A stretch of 25,509 bases of DNA from Euglena gracilis (lineage: Eukaryota; Euglenozoa; Euglenophyceae; Euglenales; Euglenaceae). Made by a program: the position numbers and the translations under genes. Each line of letters begins with the position of its first letter. Within the stretch, counting starts at the first letter, position 1. The notes below the pieces were generated by a model. It saw nothing but the letters and a program-made list of their open reading frames with translations, searched no databases and had not been told where the DNA came from. The stretch spans positions 1 to 25,509 of the forward strand of contig CAAHFI010869812.1 of NCBI GenBank assembly GCA_900893395.1, written 5' to 3'. Below are positions 7,250 through 19,840 of the stretch, in pieces.

Positions 7250-10200
7250 TGCCCCGGCTAGAGGTCGGCGATCCTTTACCTATTGTTGCGAAGGGCGGCG
7301 GGCGGATAGGCGCAATTTTGCCCGCGGCGGGCGTGCGTAAAACGCAGCAGTTACCGCCCGGGAGGCGCAAAATAGCACGTTAACGGACGCCCCAAAAACG
7401 TCATTTTTCGGCCATTTTCGGCCGAAATCGGCTGCGCCGGCGCTCCAAAAACGAGCGCTCTGCCCCGGCTAGAGGTCGGCGATCCTTTACCTATTGTTGC
7501 GAAGGGCGGCGGGCGGATAGGCGCAATTTTGCCCGCGGCGGGCGTGCGTAAAACGCAGCAGTTACCGCCCGGGAGGCGCAAAATAGCACGTTAACGGACG
7601 CCCCAAAAACGTCATTTTTCGGCCATTTTCGGCCGAAATCGGCTGCGCCGGCGCTCCAAAAACGAGCGCTCTGCCCCGGCTAGAGGTCGGCGATCCTTTA
7701 CCTATTGTTGCGAAGGGCGGCGGGCGGATAGGCGCAATTTTGCCCGCGGCGGGCGTGCGTAAAACGCAGCAGTTACCGCCCGGGAGGCGCAAAATAGCAC
7801 GTTAACGGACGCCCCAAAAACGTCATTTTTCGGCCATTTTCGGCCGAAATCGGCTGCGCCGGCGCTCCAAAAACGAGCGCTCTGCCCCGGCTAGAGGTCG
7901 GCGATCCTTTACCTATTGTTGCGAAGGGCGGCGGGCGGATAGGCGCAATTTTGCCCGCGGCGGGCGTGCGTAAAACGCAGCAGTTACCGCCCGGGAGGCG
8001 CAAAATAGCACGTTAACGGACGCCCCAAAAACGTCATTTTTCGGCCATTTTCGGCCGAAATCGGCTGCGCCGGCGCTCCAAAAACGAGCGCTCTGCCCCG
8101 GCTAGAGGTCGGCGATCCTTTACCTATTGTTGCGAAGGGCGGCGGGCGGATAGGCGCAATTTTGCCCGCGGCGGGCGTGCGTAAAACGCAGCAGTTACCG
8201 CCCGGGAGGCGCAAAATAGCACGTTAACGGACGCCCCAAAAACGTCATTTTTCGGCCATTTTCGGCCGAAATCGGCTGCGCCGGCGCTCCAAAAACGAGC
8301 GCTCTGCCCCGGCTAGAGGTCGGCGATCCTTTACCTATTGTTGCGAAGGGCGGCGGGCGGATAGGCGCAATTTTGCCCGCGGCGGGCGTGCGTAAAACGC
8401 AGCAGTTACCGCCCGGGAGGCGCAAAATAGCACGTTAACGGACGCCCCAAAAACGTCATTTTTCGGCCATTTTCGGCCGAAATCGGCTGCGCCGGCGCTC
8501 CAAAAACGAGCGCTCTGCCCCGGCTAGAGGTCGGCGATCCTTTACCTAATTGTTGCGAAGGGCGGCGGGCGGATAGGCGCAATTTTGCCCGCGGCGGGCG
8601 TGCGTAAAACGCAGCAGTTACCGCCCGGGAGGCGCAAAATAGCACGTTAACGGACGCCCCAAAAACGTCATTTTTCGGCCATTTTCGGCCGAAATCGGCT
8701 GCGCCGGCGCTCCAAAAACGAGCGCTCTGCCCCGGCTAGAGGTCGGCGATCCTTTACCTGATTGTTGCGAAGGGCGGCGGGCGGATAGGCGCAATTTTGC
8801 CCGCGGCGGGCGTGCGTAAAACGCAGCAGTTACCGCCCGGGAGGCGCAAAATAGCACGTTAACGGACGCCCCAAAAACGTCATTTTTCGGCCATTTTCGG
8901 CCGAAATCGGCTGCGCCGGCGCTCCAAAAACGAGCGCTCTGCCCCGGCTAGAGGTCGGCGATCCTTTACCTATTGTTGCGAAGGGCGGCGGGCGGATAGG
9001 CGCAATTTTGCCCGCGGCGGGCGTGCGTAAAACGCAGCAGTTACCGCCCGGGAGGCGCAAAATAGCACGTTAACGGACGCCCCAAAAACGTCATTTTTCG
9101 GCCATTTTCGGCCGAAATCGGCTGCGCCGGCGCTCCAAAAACGAGCGCTCTGCCCCGGCTAGAGGTCGGCGATCCTTTACCTATGTTGCGAAGGGCGGCG
9201 GGCGGATAGGCGCAATTTTGCCCGCGGCGGGCGTGCGTAAAACGCAGCAGTTACCGCCCGGGAGGCGCAAAATAGCACGTTTGTAACGGACGCCCCAAAA
9301 ACGTCATTTTTCGGCCATTTTCGGCCGAAATCGGCTGCGCCGGCGCTCCAAAAACGAGCGCTCTGCCCCGGCTAGAGGTCGGCGATCCTTTACCTATTGT
9401 TGCGAAGGGCGGCGGGCGGATAGGCGCAATTTTGCCCGCGGCGGGCGTGCGTAAAACGCAGCAGTTACCGCCCGGGAGGCGCAAAATAGCACGTTAACGG
9501 ACGCCCCAAAAACGTCATTTTTCGGCCATTTTCGGCCGAAATCGGCTGCGCCGGCGCTCCAAAAACGAGCGCTCTGCCCCGGCTAGAGGTCGGCGATCCT
9601 TTACCTATTGTTGCGAAGGGCGGCGGGCGGATAGGCGCAATTTTGCCCGCGGCGGGCGTGCGTAAAACGCAGCAGTTACCGCCCGGGAGGCGCAAAATAG
9701 CACGTTAACGGACGCCCCAAAAACGTCATTTTTCGGCCATTTTCGGCCGAAATCGGCTGCGCCGGCGCTCCAAAAACGAGCGCTCTGCCCCGGCTAGAGG
9801 TCGGCGATCCTTTACCTATTGTTGCGAAGGGCGGCGGGCGGATAGGCGCAATTTTGCCCGCGGCGGGCGTGCGTAAAACGCAGCAGTTACCGCCCGGGAG
9901 GCGCAAAATAGCACGTTAACGGACGCCCCAAAAACGTCATTTTTCGGCCATTTTCGGCCGAAATCGGCTGCGCCGGCGCTCCAAAAACGAGCGCTCTGCC
10001 CCGGCTAGAGGTCGGCGATCCTTTACCTATTGTTGCGAAGGGCGGCGGGCGGATAGGCGCAATTTTGCCCGCGGCGGGCGTGCGTAAAACGCAGCAGTTA
10101 CCGCCCGGGAGGCGCAAAATAGCACGTTTAACGGACGCCCCAAAAACGTCATTTTTCGGCCATTTTCGGCCGAAATCGGCTGCGCCGGCGCTCCAAAAAC

Positions 10201-13200
10201 GAGCGCTCTGCCCCGGCTAGAGGTCGGCGATCCTTTACCTATTGTTGCGAAGGGCGGCGGGCGGATAGGCGCAATTTTGCCCGCGGCGGGCGTGCGTAAA
10301 ACGCAGCAGTTACCGCCCGGGAGGCGCAAAATAGCACGTTAACGGACGCCCCAAAAACGTCATTTTTCGGCCATTTTCGGCCGAAATCGGCTGCGCCGGC
10401 GCTCCAAAAACGAGCGCTCTGCCCCGGCTAGAGGTCGGCGATCCTTTACCTATTGTTGCGAAGGGCGGCGGGCGGATAGGCGCAATTTTGCCCGCGGCGG
10501 GCGTGCGTAAAACGCAGCAGTTACCGCCCGGGAGGCGCAAAATAGCACGTTAACGGACGCCCCAAAAACGTCATTTTTCGGCCATTTTCGGCCGAAATCG
10601 GCTGCGCCGGCGCTCCAAAAACGAGCGCTCTGCCCCGGCTAGAGGTCGGCGATCCTTTACCTATTGTTGCGAAGGGCGGCGGGCGGATAGGCGCAATTTT
10701 GCCCGCGGCGGGCGTGCGTAAAACGCAGCAGTTACCGCCCGGGAGGCGCAAAATAGCACGTTAACGGACGCCCCAAAAACGTCATTTTTCGGCCATTTTC
10801 GGCCGAAATCGGCTGCGCCGGCGCTCCAAAAACGAGCGCTCTGCCCCGGCTAGAGGTCGGCGATCCTTTACCTATTGTTGCGAAGGGCGGCGGGCGGATA
10901 GGCGCAATTTTGCCCGCGGCGGGCGTGCGTAAAACGCAGCAGTTACCGCCCGGGAGGCGCAAAATAGCACGTTAACGGACGCCCCAAAAACGTCATTTTT
11001 CGGCCATTTTCGGCCGAAATCGGCTGCGCCGGCGCTCCAAAAACGAGCGCTCTGCCCCGGCTAGAGGTCGGCGATCCTTTACCTATTGTTGCGAAGGGCG
11101 GCGGGCGGATAGGCGCAATTTTGCCCGCGGCGGGCGTGCGTAAAACGCAGCAGTTACCGCCCGGGAGGCGCAAAATAGCACGTTAACGGACGCCCCAAAA
11201 ACGTCATTTTTCGGCCATTTTCGGCCGAAATCGGCTGCGCCGGCGCTCCAAAAACGAGCGCTCTGCCCCGGCTAGAGGTCGGCGATCCTTTACCTATTGT
11301 TGCGAAGGGCGGCGGGCGGATAGGCGCAATTTTGCCCGCGGCGGGCGTGCGTAAAACGCAGCAGTTACCGCCCGGGAGGCGCAAAATAGCACGTTTAACG
11401 GACGCCCCAAAAACGTCATTTTTCGGCCATTTTCGGCCGAAATCGGCTGCGCCGGCGCTCCAAAAACGAGCGCTCTGCCCCGGCTAGAGGTCGGCGATCC
11501 TTTACCTATTGTTGCGAAGGGCGGCGGGCGGATAGGCGCAATTTTGCCCGCGGCGGGCGTGCGTAAAACGCAGCAGTTACCGCCCGGGAGGCGCAAAATA
11601 GCACGTTAACGGACGCCCCAAAAACGTCATTTTTCGGCCATTTTCGGCCGAAATCGGCTGCGCCGGCGCTCCAAAAACGAGCGCTCTGCCCCGGCTAGAG
11701 GTCGGCGATCCTTTACCTATTGTTGCGAAGGGCGGCGGGCGGATAGGCGCAATTTTGCCCGCGGCGGGCGTGCGTAAAACGCAGCAGTTACCGCCCGGGA
11801 GGCGCAAAATAGCACGTTAACGGACGCCCCAAAAACGTCATTTTTCGGCCATTTTCGGCCGAAATCGGCTGCGCCGGCGCTCCAAAAACGAGCGCTCTGC
11901 CCCGGCTAGAGGTCGGCGATCCTTTACCTATTTGCGAAGGGCGGCGGGCGGATAGGCGCAATTTTGCCCGCGGCGGGCGTGCGTAAAACGCAGCAGTTAC
12001 CGCCCGGGAGGCGCAAAATAGCACGTTAACGGACGCCCCAAAAACGTCATTTTTCGGCCATTTTCGGCCGAAATCGGCTGCGCCGGCGCTCCAAAAACGA
12101 GCGCTCTGCCCCGGCTAGAGGTCGGCGATCCTTTACCTATTGTTGCGAAGGGCGGCGGGCGGATAGGCGCAATTTTGCCCGCGGCGGGCGTGCGTAAAAC
12201 GCAGCAGTTACCGCCCGGGAGGCGCAAAATAGCACGTTAACGGACGCCCCAAAAACGTCATTTTTCGGCCATTTTCGGCCGAAATCGGCTGCGCCGGCGC
12301 TCCAAAAACGAGCGCTCTGCCCCGGCTAGAGGTCGGCGATCCTTTACCTATTGTTGCGAAGGGCGGCGGGCGGATAGGCGCAATTTTGCCCGCGGCGGGC
12401 GTGCGTAAAACGCAGCAGTTACCGCCCGGGAGGCGCAAAATAGCACGTTAACGGACGCCCCAAAAACGTCATTTTTCGGCCATTTTCGGCCGAAATCGGC
12501 TGCGCCGGCGCTCCAAAAACGAGCGCTCTGCCCCGGCTAGAGGTCGGCGATCCTTTACCTATTGTTGCGAAGGGCGGCGGGCGGATAGGCGCAATTTTGC
12601 CCGCGGCGGGCGTGCGTAAAACGCAGCAGTTACCGCCCGGGAGGCGCAAAATAGCACGTTAACGGACGCCCCAAAAACGTCATTTTTCGGCCATTTTCGG
12701 CCGAAATCGGCTGCGCCGGCGCTCCAAAAACGAGCGCTCTGCCCCGGCTAGAGGTCGGCGATCCTTTACCTATTGTTGCGAAGGGCGGCGGGCGGATAGG
12801 CGCAATTTTGCCCGCGGCGGGCGTGCGTAAAACGCAGCAGTTACCGCCCGGGAGGCGCAAAATAGCACGTTAACGGACGCCCCAAAAACGTCATTTTTCG
12901 GCCATTTTCGGCCGAAATCGGCTGCGCCGGCGCTCCAAAAACGAGCGCTCTGCCCCGGCTAGAGGTCGGCGATCCTTTACCTATTGTTGCGAAGGGCGGC
13001 GGGCGGATAGGCGCAATTTTGCCCGCGGCGGGCGTGCGTAAAACGCAGCAGTTACCGCCCGGGAGGCGCAAAATAGCACGTTAACGGACGCCCCAAAAAC
13101 GTCATTTTTCGGCCATTTTCGGCCGAAATCGGCTGCGCCGGCGCTCCAAAAACGAGCGCTCTGCCCCGGCTAGAGGTCGGCGATCCTTTACCTATGTTGC

Positions 13201-16200
13201 GAAGGGCGGCGGGCGGATAGGCGCAATTTTGCCCGCGGCGGGCGTGCGTAAAACGCAGCAGTTACCGCCCGGGAGGCGCAAAATAGCACGTTAACGGACG
13301 CCCCAAAAACGTCATTTTTCGGCCATTTTCGGCCGAAATCGGCTGCGCCGGCGCTCCAAAAACGAGCGCTCTGCCCCGGCTAGAGGTCGGCGATCCTTTA
13401 CCTGTTGTTGCGAAGGGCGGCGGGCGGATAGGCGCAATTTTGCCCGCGGCGGGCGTGCGTAAAACGCAGCAGTTACCGCCCGGGAGGCGCAAAATAGCAC
13501 GTTAACGGACGCCCCAAAAACGTCATTTTTCGGCCATTTTCGGCCGAAATCGGCTGCGCCGGCGCTCCAAAAACGAGCGCTCTGCCCCGGCTAGAGGTCG
13601 GCGATCCTTTACCTAATTGTTGCGAAGGGCGGCGGGCGGATAGGCGCAATTTTGCCCGCGGCGGGCGTGCGTAAAACGCAGCAGTTACCGCCCGGGAGGC
13701 GCAAAATAGCACGTTAACGGACGCCCCAAAAACGTCATTTTTCGGCCATTTTCGGCCGAAATCGGCTGCGCCGGCGCTCCAAAAACGAGCGCTCTGCCCC
13801 GGCTAGAGGTCGGCGATCCTTTACCTAATTGTTGCGAAGGGCGGCGGGCGGATAGGCGCAATTTTGCCCGCGGCGGGCGTGCGTAAAACGCAGCAGTTAC
13901 CGCCCGGGAGGCGCAAAATAGCACGTTAACGGACGCCCCAAAAACGTCATTTTTCGGCCATTTTCGGCCGAAATCGGCTGCGCCGGCGCTCCAAAAACGA
14001 GCGCTCTGCCCCGGCTAGAGGTCGGCGATCCTTTACCTATTGTTGCGAAGGGCGGCGGGCGGATAGGCGCAATTTTGCCCGCGGCGGGCGTGCGTAAAAC
14101 GCAGCAGTTACCGCCCGGGAGGCGCAAAATAGCACGTTAACGGACGCCCCAAAAACGTCATTTTTCGGCCATTTTCGGCCGAAATCGGCTGCGCCGGCGC
14201 TCCAAAAACGAGCGCTCTGCCCCGGCTAGAGGTCGGCGATCCTTTACCTGATTGTTGCGAAGGGCGGCGGGCGGATAGGCGCAATTTTGCCCGCGGCGGG
14301 CGTGCGTAAAACGCAGCAGTTACCGCCCGGGAGGCGCAAAATAGCACGTTAACGGACGCCCCAAAAACGTCATTTTTCGGCCATTTTCGGCCGAAATCGG
14401 CTGCGCCGGCGCTCCAAAAACGAGCGCTCTGCCCCGGCTAGAGGTCGGCGATCCTTTACCTATTGTTGCGAAGGGCGGCGGGCGGATAGGCGCAATTTTG
14501 CCCGCGGCGGGCGTGCGTAAAACGCAGCAGTTACCGCCCGGGAGGCGCAAAATAGCACGTTTAACGGACGCCCCAAAAACGTCATTTTTCGGCCATTTTC
14601 GGCCGAAATCGGCTGCGCCGGCGCTCCAAAAACGAGCGCTCTGCCCCGGCTAGAGGTCGGCGATCCTTTACCTATTGTTGCGAAGGGCGGCGGGCGGATA
14701 GGCGCAATTTTGCCCGCGGCGGGCGTGCGTAAAACGCAGCAGTTACCGCCCGGGAGGCGCAAAATAGCACGTTAACGGACGCCCCAAAAACGTCATTTTT
14801 CGGCCATTTTCGGCCGAAATCGGCTGCGCCGGCGCTCCAAAAACGAGCGCTCTGCCCCGGCTAGAGGTCGGCGATCCTTTACCTATTGTTGCGAAGGGCG
14901 GCGGGCGGATAGGCGCAATTTTGCCCGCGGCGGGCGTGCGTAAAACGCAGCAGTTACCGCCCGGGAGGCGCAAAATAGCACGTTAACGGACGCCCCAAAA
15001 ACGTCATTTTTCGGCCATTTTCGGCCGAAATCGGCTGCGCCGGCGCTCCAAAAACGAGCGCTCTGCCCCGGCTAGAGGTCGGCGATCCTTTACCTATTGT
15101 TGCGAAGGGCGGCGGGCGGATAGGCGCAATTTTGCCCGCGGCGGGCGTGCGTAAAACGCAGCAGTTACCGCCCGGGAGGCGCAAAATAGCACGTAACGGA
15201 CGCCCCAAAAACGTCATTTTTCGGCCATTTTCGGCCGAAATCGGCTGCGCCGGCGCTCCAAAAACGAGCGCTCTGCCCCGGCTAGAGGTCGGCGATCCTT
15301 TACCTATTGTTGCGAAGGGCGGCGGGCGGATAGGCGCAATTTTGCCCGCGGCGGGCGTGCGTAAAACGCAGCAGTTACCGCCCGGGAGGCGCAAAATAGC
15401 ACGTTAACGGACGCCCCAAAAACGTCATTTTTCGGCCATTTTCGGCCGAAATCGGCTGCGCCGGCGCTCCAAAAACGAGCGCTCTGCCCCGGCTAGAGGT
15501 CGGCGATCCTTTACCTATTGTTGCGAAGGGCGGCGGGCGGATAGGCGCAATTTTGCCCGCGGCGGGCGTGCGTAAAACGCAGCAGTTACCGCCCGGGAGG
15601 CGCAAAATAGCACGTTAACGGACGCCCCAAAAACGTCATTTTTCGGCCATTTTCGGCCGAAATCGGCTGCGCCGGCGCTCCAAAAACGAGCGCTCTGCCC
15701 CGGCTAGAGGTCGGCGATCCTTTACCTATTGTTGCGAAGGGCGGCGGGCGGATAGGCGCAATTTTGCCCGCGGCGGGCGTGCGTAAAACGCAGCAGTTAC
15801 CGCCCGGGAGGCGCAAAATAGCACGTTAACGGACGCCCCAAAAACGTCATTTTTCGGCCATTTTCGGCCGAAATCGGCTGCGCCGGCGCTCCAAAAACGA
15901 GCGCTCTGCCCCGGCTAGAGGTCGGCGATCCTTTACCTGATTGTTGCGAAGGGCGGCGGGCGGATAGGCGCAATTTTGCCCGCGGCGGGCGTGCGTAAAA
16001 CGCAGCAGTTACCGCCCGGGAGGCGCAAAATAGCACGTTAACGGACGCCCCAAAAACGTCATTTTTCGGCCATTTTCGGCCGAAATCGGCTGCGCCGGCG
16101 CTCCAAAAACGAGCGCTCTGCCCCGGCTAGAGGTCGGCGATCCTTTACCTATTGTTGCGAAGGGCGGCGGGCGGATAGGCGCAATTTTGCCCGCGGCGGG

Positions 16201-17090
16201 CGTGCGTAAAACGCAGCAGTTACCGCCCGGGAGGCGCAAAATAGCACGTTAACGGACGCCCCAAAAACGTCATTTTTCGGCCATTTTCGGCCGAAATCGG
16301 CTGCGCCGGCGCTCCAAAAACGAGCGCTCTGCCCCGGCTAGAGGTCGGCGATCCTTTACCTATTGTTGCGAAGGGCGGCGGGCGGATAGGCGCAATTTTG
16401 CCCGCGGCGGGCGTGCGTAAAACGCAGCAGTTACCGCCCGGGAGGCGCAAAATAGCACGTTAACGGACGCCCCAAAAACGTCATTTTTCGGCCATTTTCG
16501 GCCGAAATCGGCTGCGCCGGCGCTCCAAAAACGAGCGCTCTGCCCCGGCTAGAGGTCGGCGATCCTTTACCTATTGTTGCGAAGGGCGGCGGGCGGATAG
16601 GCGCAATTTTGCCCGCGGCGGGCGTGCGTAAAACGCAGCAGTTACCGCCCGGGAGGCGCAAAATAGCACGTTAACGGACGCCCCAAAAACGTCATTTTTC
16701 GGCCATTTTCGGCCGAAATCGGCTGCGCCGGCGCTCCAAAAACGAGCGCTCTGCCCCGGCTAGAGGTCGGCGATCCTTTACCTATTGTTGCGAAGGGCGG
16801 CGGGCGGATAGGCGCAATTTTGCCCGCGGCGGGCGTGCGTAAAACGCAGCAGTTACCGCCCGGGAGGCGCAAAATAGCACGTTTGTAACGGACGCCCCAA
16901 AAACGTCATTTTTCGGCCATTTTCGGCCGAAATCGGCTGCGCCGGCGCTCCAAAAACGAGCGCTCTGCCCCGGCTAGAGGTCGGCGATCCTTTACCTATT
17001 GTTGCGAAGGGCGGCGGGCGGATAGGCGCAATTTTGCCCGCGGCGGGCGTGCGTAAAACGCAGCAGTTACCGCCCGGGAGGCGCAAAATA

Positions 17091-18780
17091 GCACGTAACG
17101 GACGCCCCAAAAACGTCATTTTTCGGCCATTTTCGGCCGAAATCGGCTGCGCCGGCGCTCCAAAAACGAGCGCTCTGCCCCGGCTAGAGGTCGGCGATCC
17201 TTTACCTATGTTGCGAAGGGCGGCGGGCGGATAGGCGCAATTTTGCCCGCGGCGGGCGTGCGTAAAACGCAGCAGTTACCGCCCGGGAGGCGCAAAATAG
17301 CACGTAACGGACGCCCCAAAAACGTCATTTTTCGGCCATTTTCGGCCGAAATCGGCTGCGCCGGCGCTCCAAAAACGAGCGCTCTGCCCCGGCTAGAGGT
17401 CGGCGATCCTTTACCTAATTGTTGCGAAGGGCGGCGGGCGGATAGGCGCAATTTTGCCCGCGGCGGGCGTGCGTAAAACGCAGCAGTTACCGCCCGGGAG
17501 GCGCAAAATAGCACGTAAGTAACGGACGCCCCAAAAACGTCATTTTTCGGCCATTTTCGGCCGAAATCGGCTGCGCCGGCGCTCCAAAAACGAGCGCTCT
17601 GCCCCGGCTAGAGGTCGGCGATCCTTTACCTAATTGTTGCGAAGGGCGGCGGGCGGATAGGCGCAATTTTGCCCGCGGCGGGCGTGCGTAAAACGCAGCA
17701 GTTACCGCCCGGGAGGCGCAAAATAGCACGTAAGTAACGGACGCCCCAAAAACGTCATTTTTCGGCCATTTTCGGCCGAAATCGGCTGCGCCGGCGCTCC
17801 AAAAACGAGCGCTCTGCCCCGGCTAGAGGTCGGCGATCCTTTACCTAATTGTTGCGAAGGGCGGCGGGCGGATAGGCGCAATTTTGCCCGCGGCGGGCGT
17901 GCGTAAAACGCAGCAGTTACCGCCCGGGAGGCGCAAAATAGCACGTAACGGACGCCCCAAAAACGTCATTTTTCGGCCATTTTCGGCCGAAATCGGCTGC
18001 GCCGGCGCTCCAAAAACGAGCGCTCTGCCCCGGCTAGAGGTCGGCGATCCTTTACCTAATGTTGCGAAGGGCGGCGGGCGGATAGGCGCAATTTTGCCCG
18101 CGGCGGGCGTGCGTAAAACGCAGCAGTTACCGCCCGGGAGGCGCAAAATAGCACGTAAGTAACGGACGCCCCAAAAACGTCATTTTTCGGCCATTTTCGG
18201 CCGAAATCGGCTGCGCCGGCGCTCCAAAAACGAGCGCTCTGCCCCGGCTAGAGGTCGGCGATCCTTTACCTAATGTTGCGAAGGGCGGCGGGCGGATAGG
18301 CGCAATTTTGCCCGCGGCGGGCGTGCGTAAAACGCAGCAGTTACCGCCCGGGAGGCGCAAAATAGCACGTAAGTAACGGACGCCCCAAAAACGTCATTTT
18401 TCGGCCATTTTCGGCCGAAATCGGCTGCGCCGGCGCTCCAAAAACGAGCGCTCTGCCCCGGCTAGAGGTCGGCGATCCTTTACCTAATTGTTGCGAAGGG
18501 CGGCGGGCGGATAGGCGCAATTTTGCCCGCGGCGGGCGTGCGTAAAACGCAGTTACCGCCCGGGAGGCGCAAAATAGCACGTAAGTAACGGATCATTTTT
18601 CGGCCATTTTCGGCCGAAATCGGCTGCGCCGGCGCTCCAAAAACGAGCGCTCTGCCCCGGCTAGAGGTCGGCGATCCTTTACCTAATGTTGCGAAGGGCG
18701 GCGGGCGGATAGGCGCAATTTTGCCCGCGGCGGGCGTGCGTAAAACGCAGCAGTTACCGCCCGGGAGGCGCAAAATAGCA
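17091..18780 (+). repeat. Zone C transition units (CACGTAACGG / CACGTAAGTAACGG, CCTAATTG)
   Basis: The zone B junction CACGTTAACGG gives way to CACGTAACGG and then CACGTAAGTAACGG. The link changes from CCTATTG to CCTAATTG or CCTAATG. Landmark spacings are irregular (209, 215, 215, 211, 214, 214, 199), unlike the uniform blocks on both sides. The GTAAGT form contains a repeated GTAA-GTAA, consistent with a 4-bp slippage gain from GTAACGG. This gives a plausible order of change from B through C to E. Confidence 0.85.
18460..18658 (+). repeat. Internally deleted 199-bp unit
   Basis: This is the shortest unit in the array. It lacks one CAG of the CAGCAG doublet (near 18,551) and 13 bp of the CGCCCC-A5-CG block (near 18,592), so GGA joins TCATTTTT directly. 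The two losses account for the difference from a 215-bp unit. The A5 tract of the phased set is gone here, so predicted curvature should be weaker in this copy. Confidence 0.85.
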
Positions 18781-19840
18781 CGTAAAACGGACGCCCCAAA
18801 AACGTCATTTTTCGGCCATTTTCGGCCGAAATCGGCTGCGCCGGCGCTCCAAAAACGAGCGCTCTGCCCCGGCTAGAGGTCGGCGATCCTTTACCTAATG
18901 TTGCGAAGGGCGGCGGGCGGATAGGCGCAATTTTGCCCGCGGCGGGCGTGCGTAAAACGCAGCAGTTACCGCCCGGGAGGCGCAAAATAGCACGTAAAAC
19001 GGACGCCCCAAAAACGTCATTTTTCGGCCATTTTCGGCCGAAATCGGCTGCGCCGGCGCTCCAAAAACGAGCGCTCTGCCCCGGCTAGAGGTCGGCGATC
19101 CTTTACCTAATTGTTGCGAAGGGCGGCGGGCGGATAGGCGCAATTTTGCCCGCGGCGGGCGTGCGTAAAACGCAGCAGTTACCGCCCGGGAGGCGCAAAA
19201 TAGCACGTAAAACGGACGCCCCAAAAACGTCATTTTTCGGCCATTTTCGGCCGAAATCGGCTGCGCCGGCGCTCCAAAAACGAGCGCTCTGCCCCGGCTA
19301 GAGGTCGGCGATCCTTTACCTAACTGTTGCGAAGGGCGGCGGGCGGATAGGCGCAATTTTGCCCGCGGCGGGCGTGCGTAAAACGCAGCAGTTACCGCCC
19401 GGGAGGCGCAAAATAGCACGTAAAACGGACGCCCCAAAAACGTCATTTTTCGGCCATTTTCGGCCGAAATCGGCTGCGCCGGCGCTCCAAAAACGAGCGC
19501 TCTGCCCCGGCTAGAGGTCGGCGATCCTTTACCTAATGTTGCGAAGGGCGGCGGGCGGATAGGCGCAATTTTGCCCGCGGCGGGCGTGCGTAAAACGCAG
19601 CAGTTACCGCCCGGGAGGCGCAAAATAGCACGTAAAACGGACGCCCCAAAAACGTCATTTTTCGGCCATTTTCGGCCGAAATCGGCTGCGCCGGCGCTCC
19701 AAAAACGAGCGCTCTGCCCCGGCTAGAGGTCGGCGATCCTTTACCTAACTGTTGCGAAGGGCGGCGGGCGGATAGGCGCAATTTTGCCCGCGGCGGGCGT
19801 GCGTAAAACGCAGCAGTTACCGCCCGGGAGGCGCAAAATA
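18781..19840 (+). repeat. Zone D satellite subfamily (CACGTAAAACGG, 5 units)
   Basis: Five consecutive junctions (near 18,780, 18,992, 19,206, 19,420 and 19,630) read CACGTAAAACGG, a form seen almost nowhere else (once near 25,224). Links alternate among CCTAATG, CCTAATTG and CCTAACTG, giving 212- or 213-bp units. A small local amplification of one variant is the simplest reading. Two consecutive 213-bp units (three times 71) explain why the longest spurious open frame, 242 codons on the minus strand at 18,895-19,623, lies here. Confidence 0.85.

Larger units (their letters stand above)
7045..7255 (+). repeat. Representative 211-bp unit of the array
   Basis: This unit is described once because the others follow it. 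In order it holds the landmark with GGTCGGCGATCC, then variable window 2 (TATT at 7,070-7,073), then GTTGCGAAGGGCGGCGGGCG, then GGATAGG. Next come a nested inverted-repeat module (7,104-7,162), variable window 1 (GTT at 7,168-7,170) and GGACGCCCC. The unit ends with four A/T tracts in helical phase (7,183-7,216), the palindromes TTTCGGCCGAAA, GCGCCGGCGC and GAGCGCTC, and CTGCCCC back to the landmark. By hand count it is 129 of 211 G+C (61%) with 29 CpG, above the roughly 20 expected from composition. Since 211 is not a multiple of three, no reading frame is kept from unit to unit. Confidence 0.95.
3791..17090 (+). repeat. Zone B satellite subfamily (CACGTTAACGG / GGATAGG, mostly 211 bp)
   Basis: This is the largest domain, about 63 units. 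The junction is CACGTTAACGG, the GGACAGG of zone A has become GGATAGG, and TTTTTCGGCCATTTTCGG has the second C. The link after the landmark is mainly CCTATTGTTGCG. Long runs keep exact 211-bp spacing, for example landmarks 6,834 to 8,522. Scattered variants keep the frame but alter the two hot windows: CACGTTTAACGG near 4,214, 6,744, 10,124, 11,391 and 14,556; CACGTTTGTAACGG near 4,640, 9,280 and 16,880; and CCTATTTGCG near 5,385 and 11,929. Confidence 0.95.

Noticed and set aside
18895-19623. 242-codon open frame on the minus strand, and many 60-150-codon frames of the same wording on both strands
   Set aside because: All are translations of the satellite. They end or change frame whenever unit length is not a multiple of three (211, 212, 214, 215) and only lengthen where units happen to be 213 bp. 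There is no conserved start, codon bias, domain or frame maintenance.
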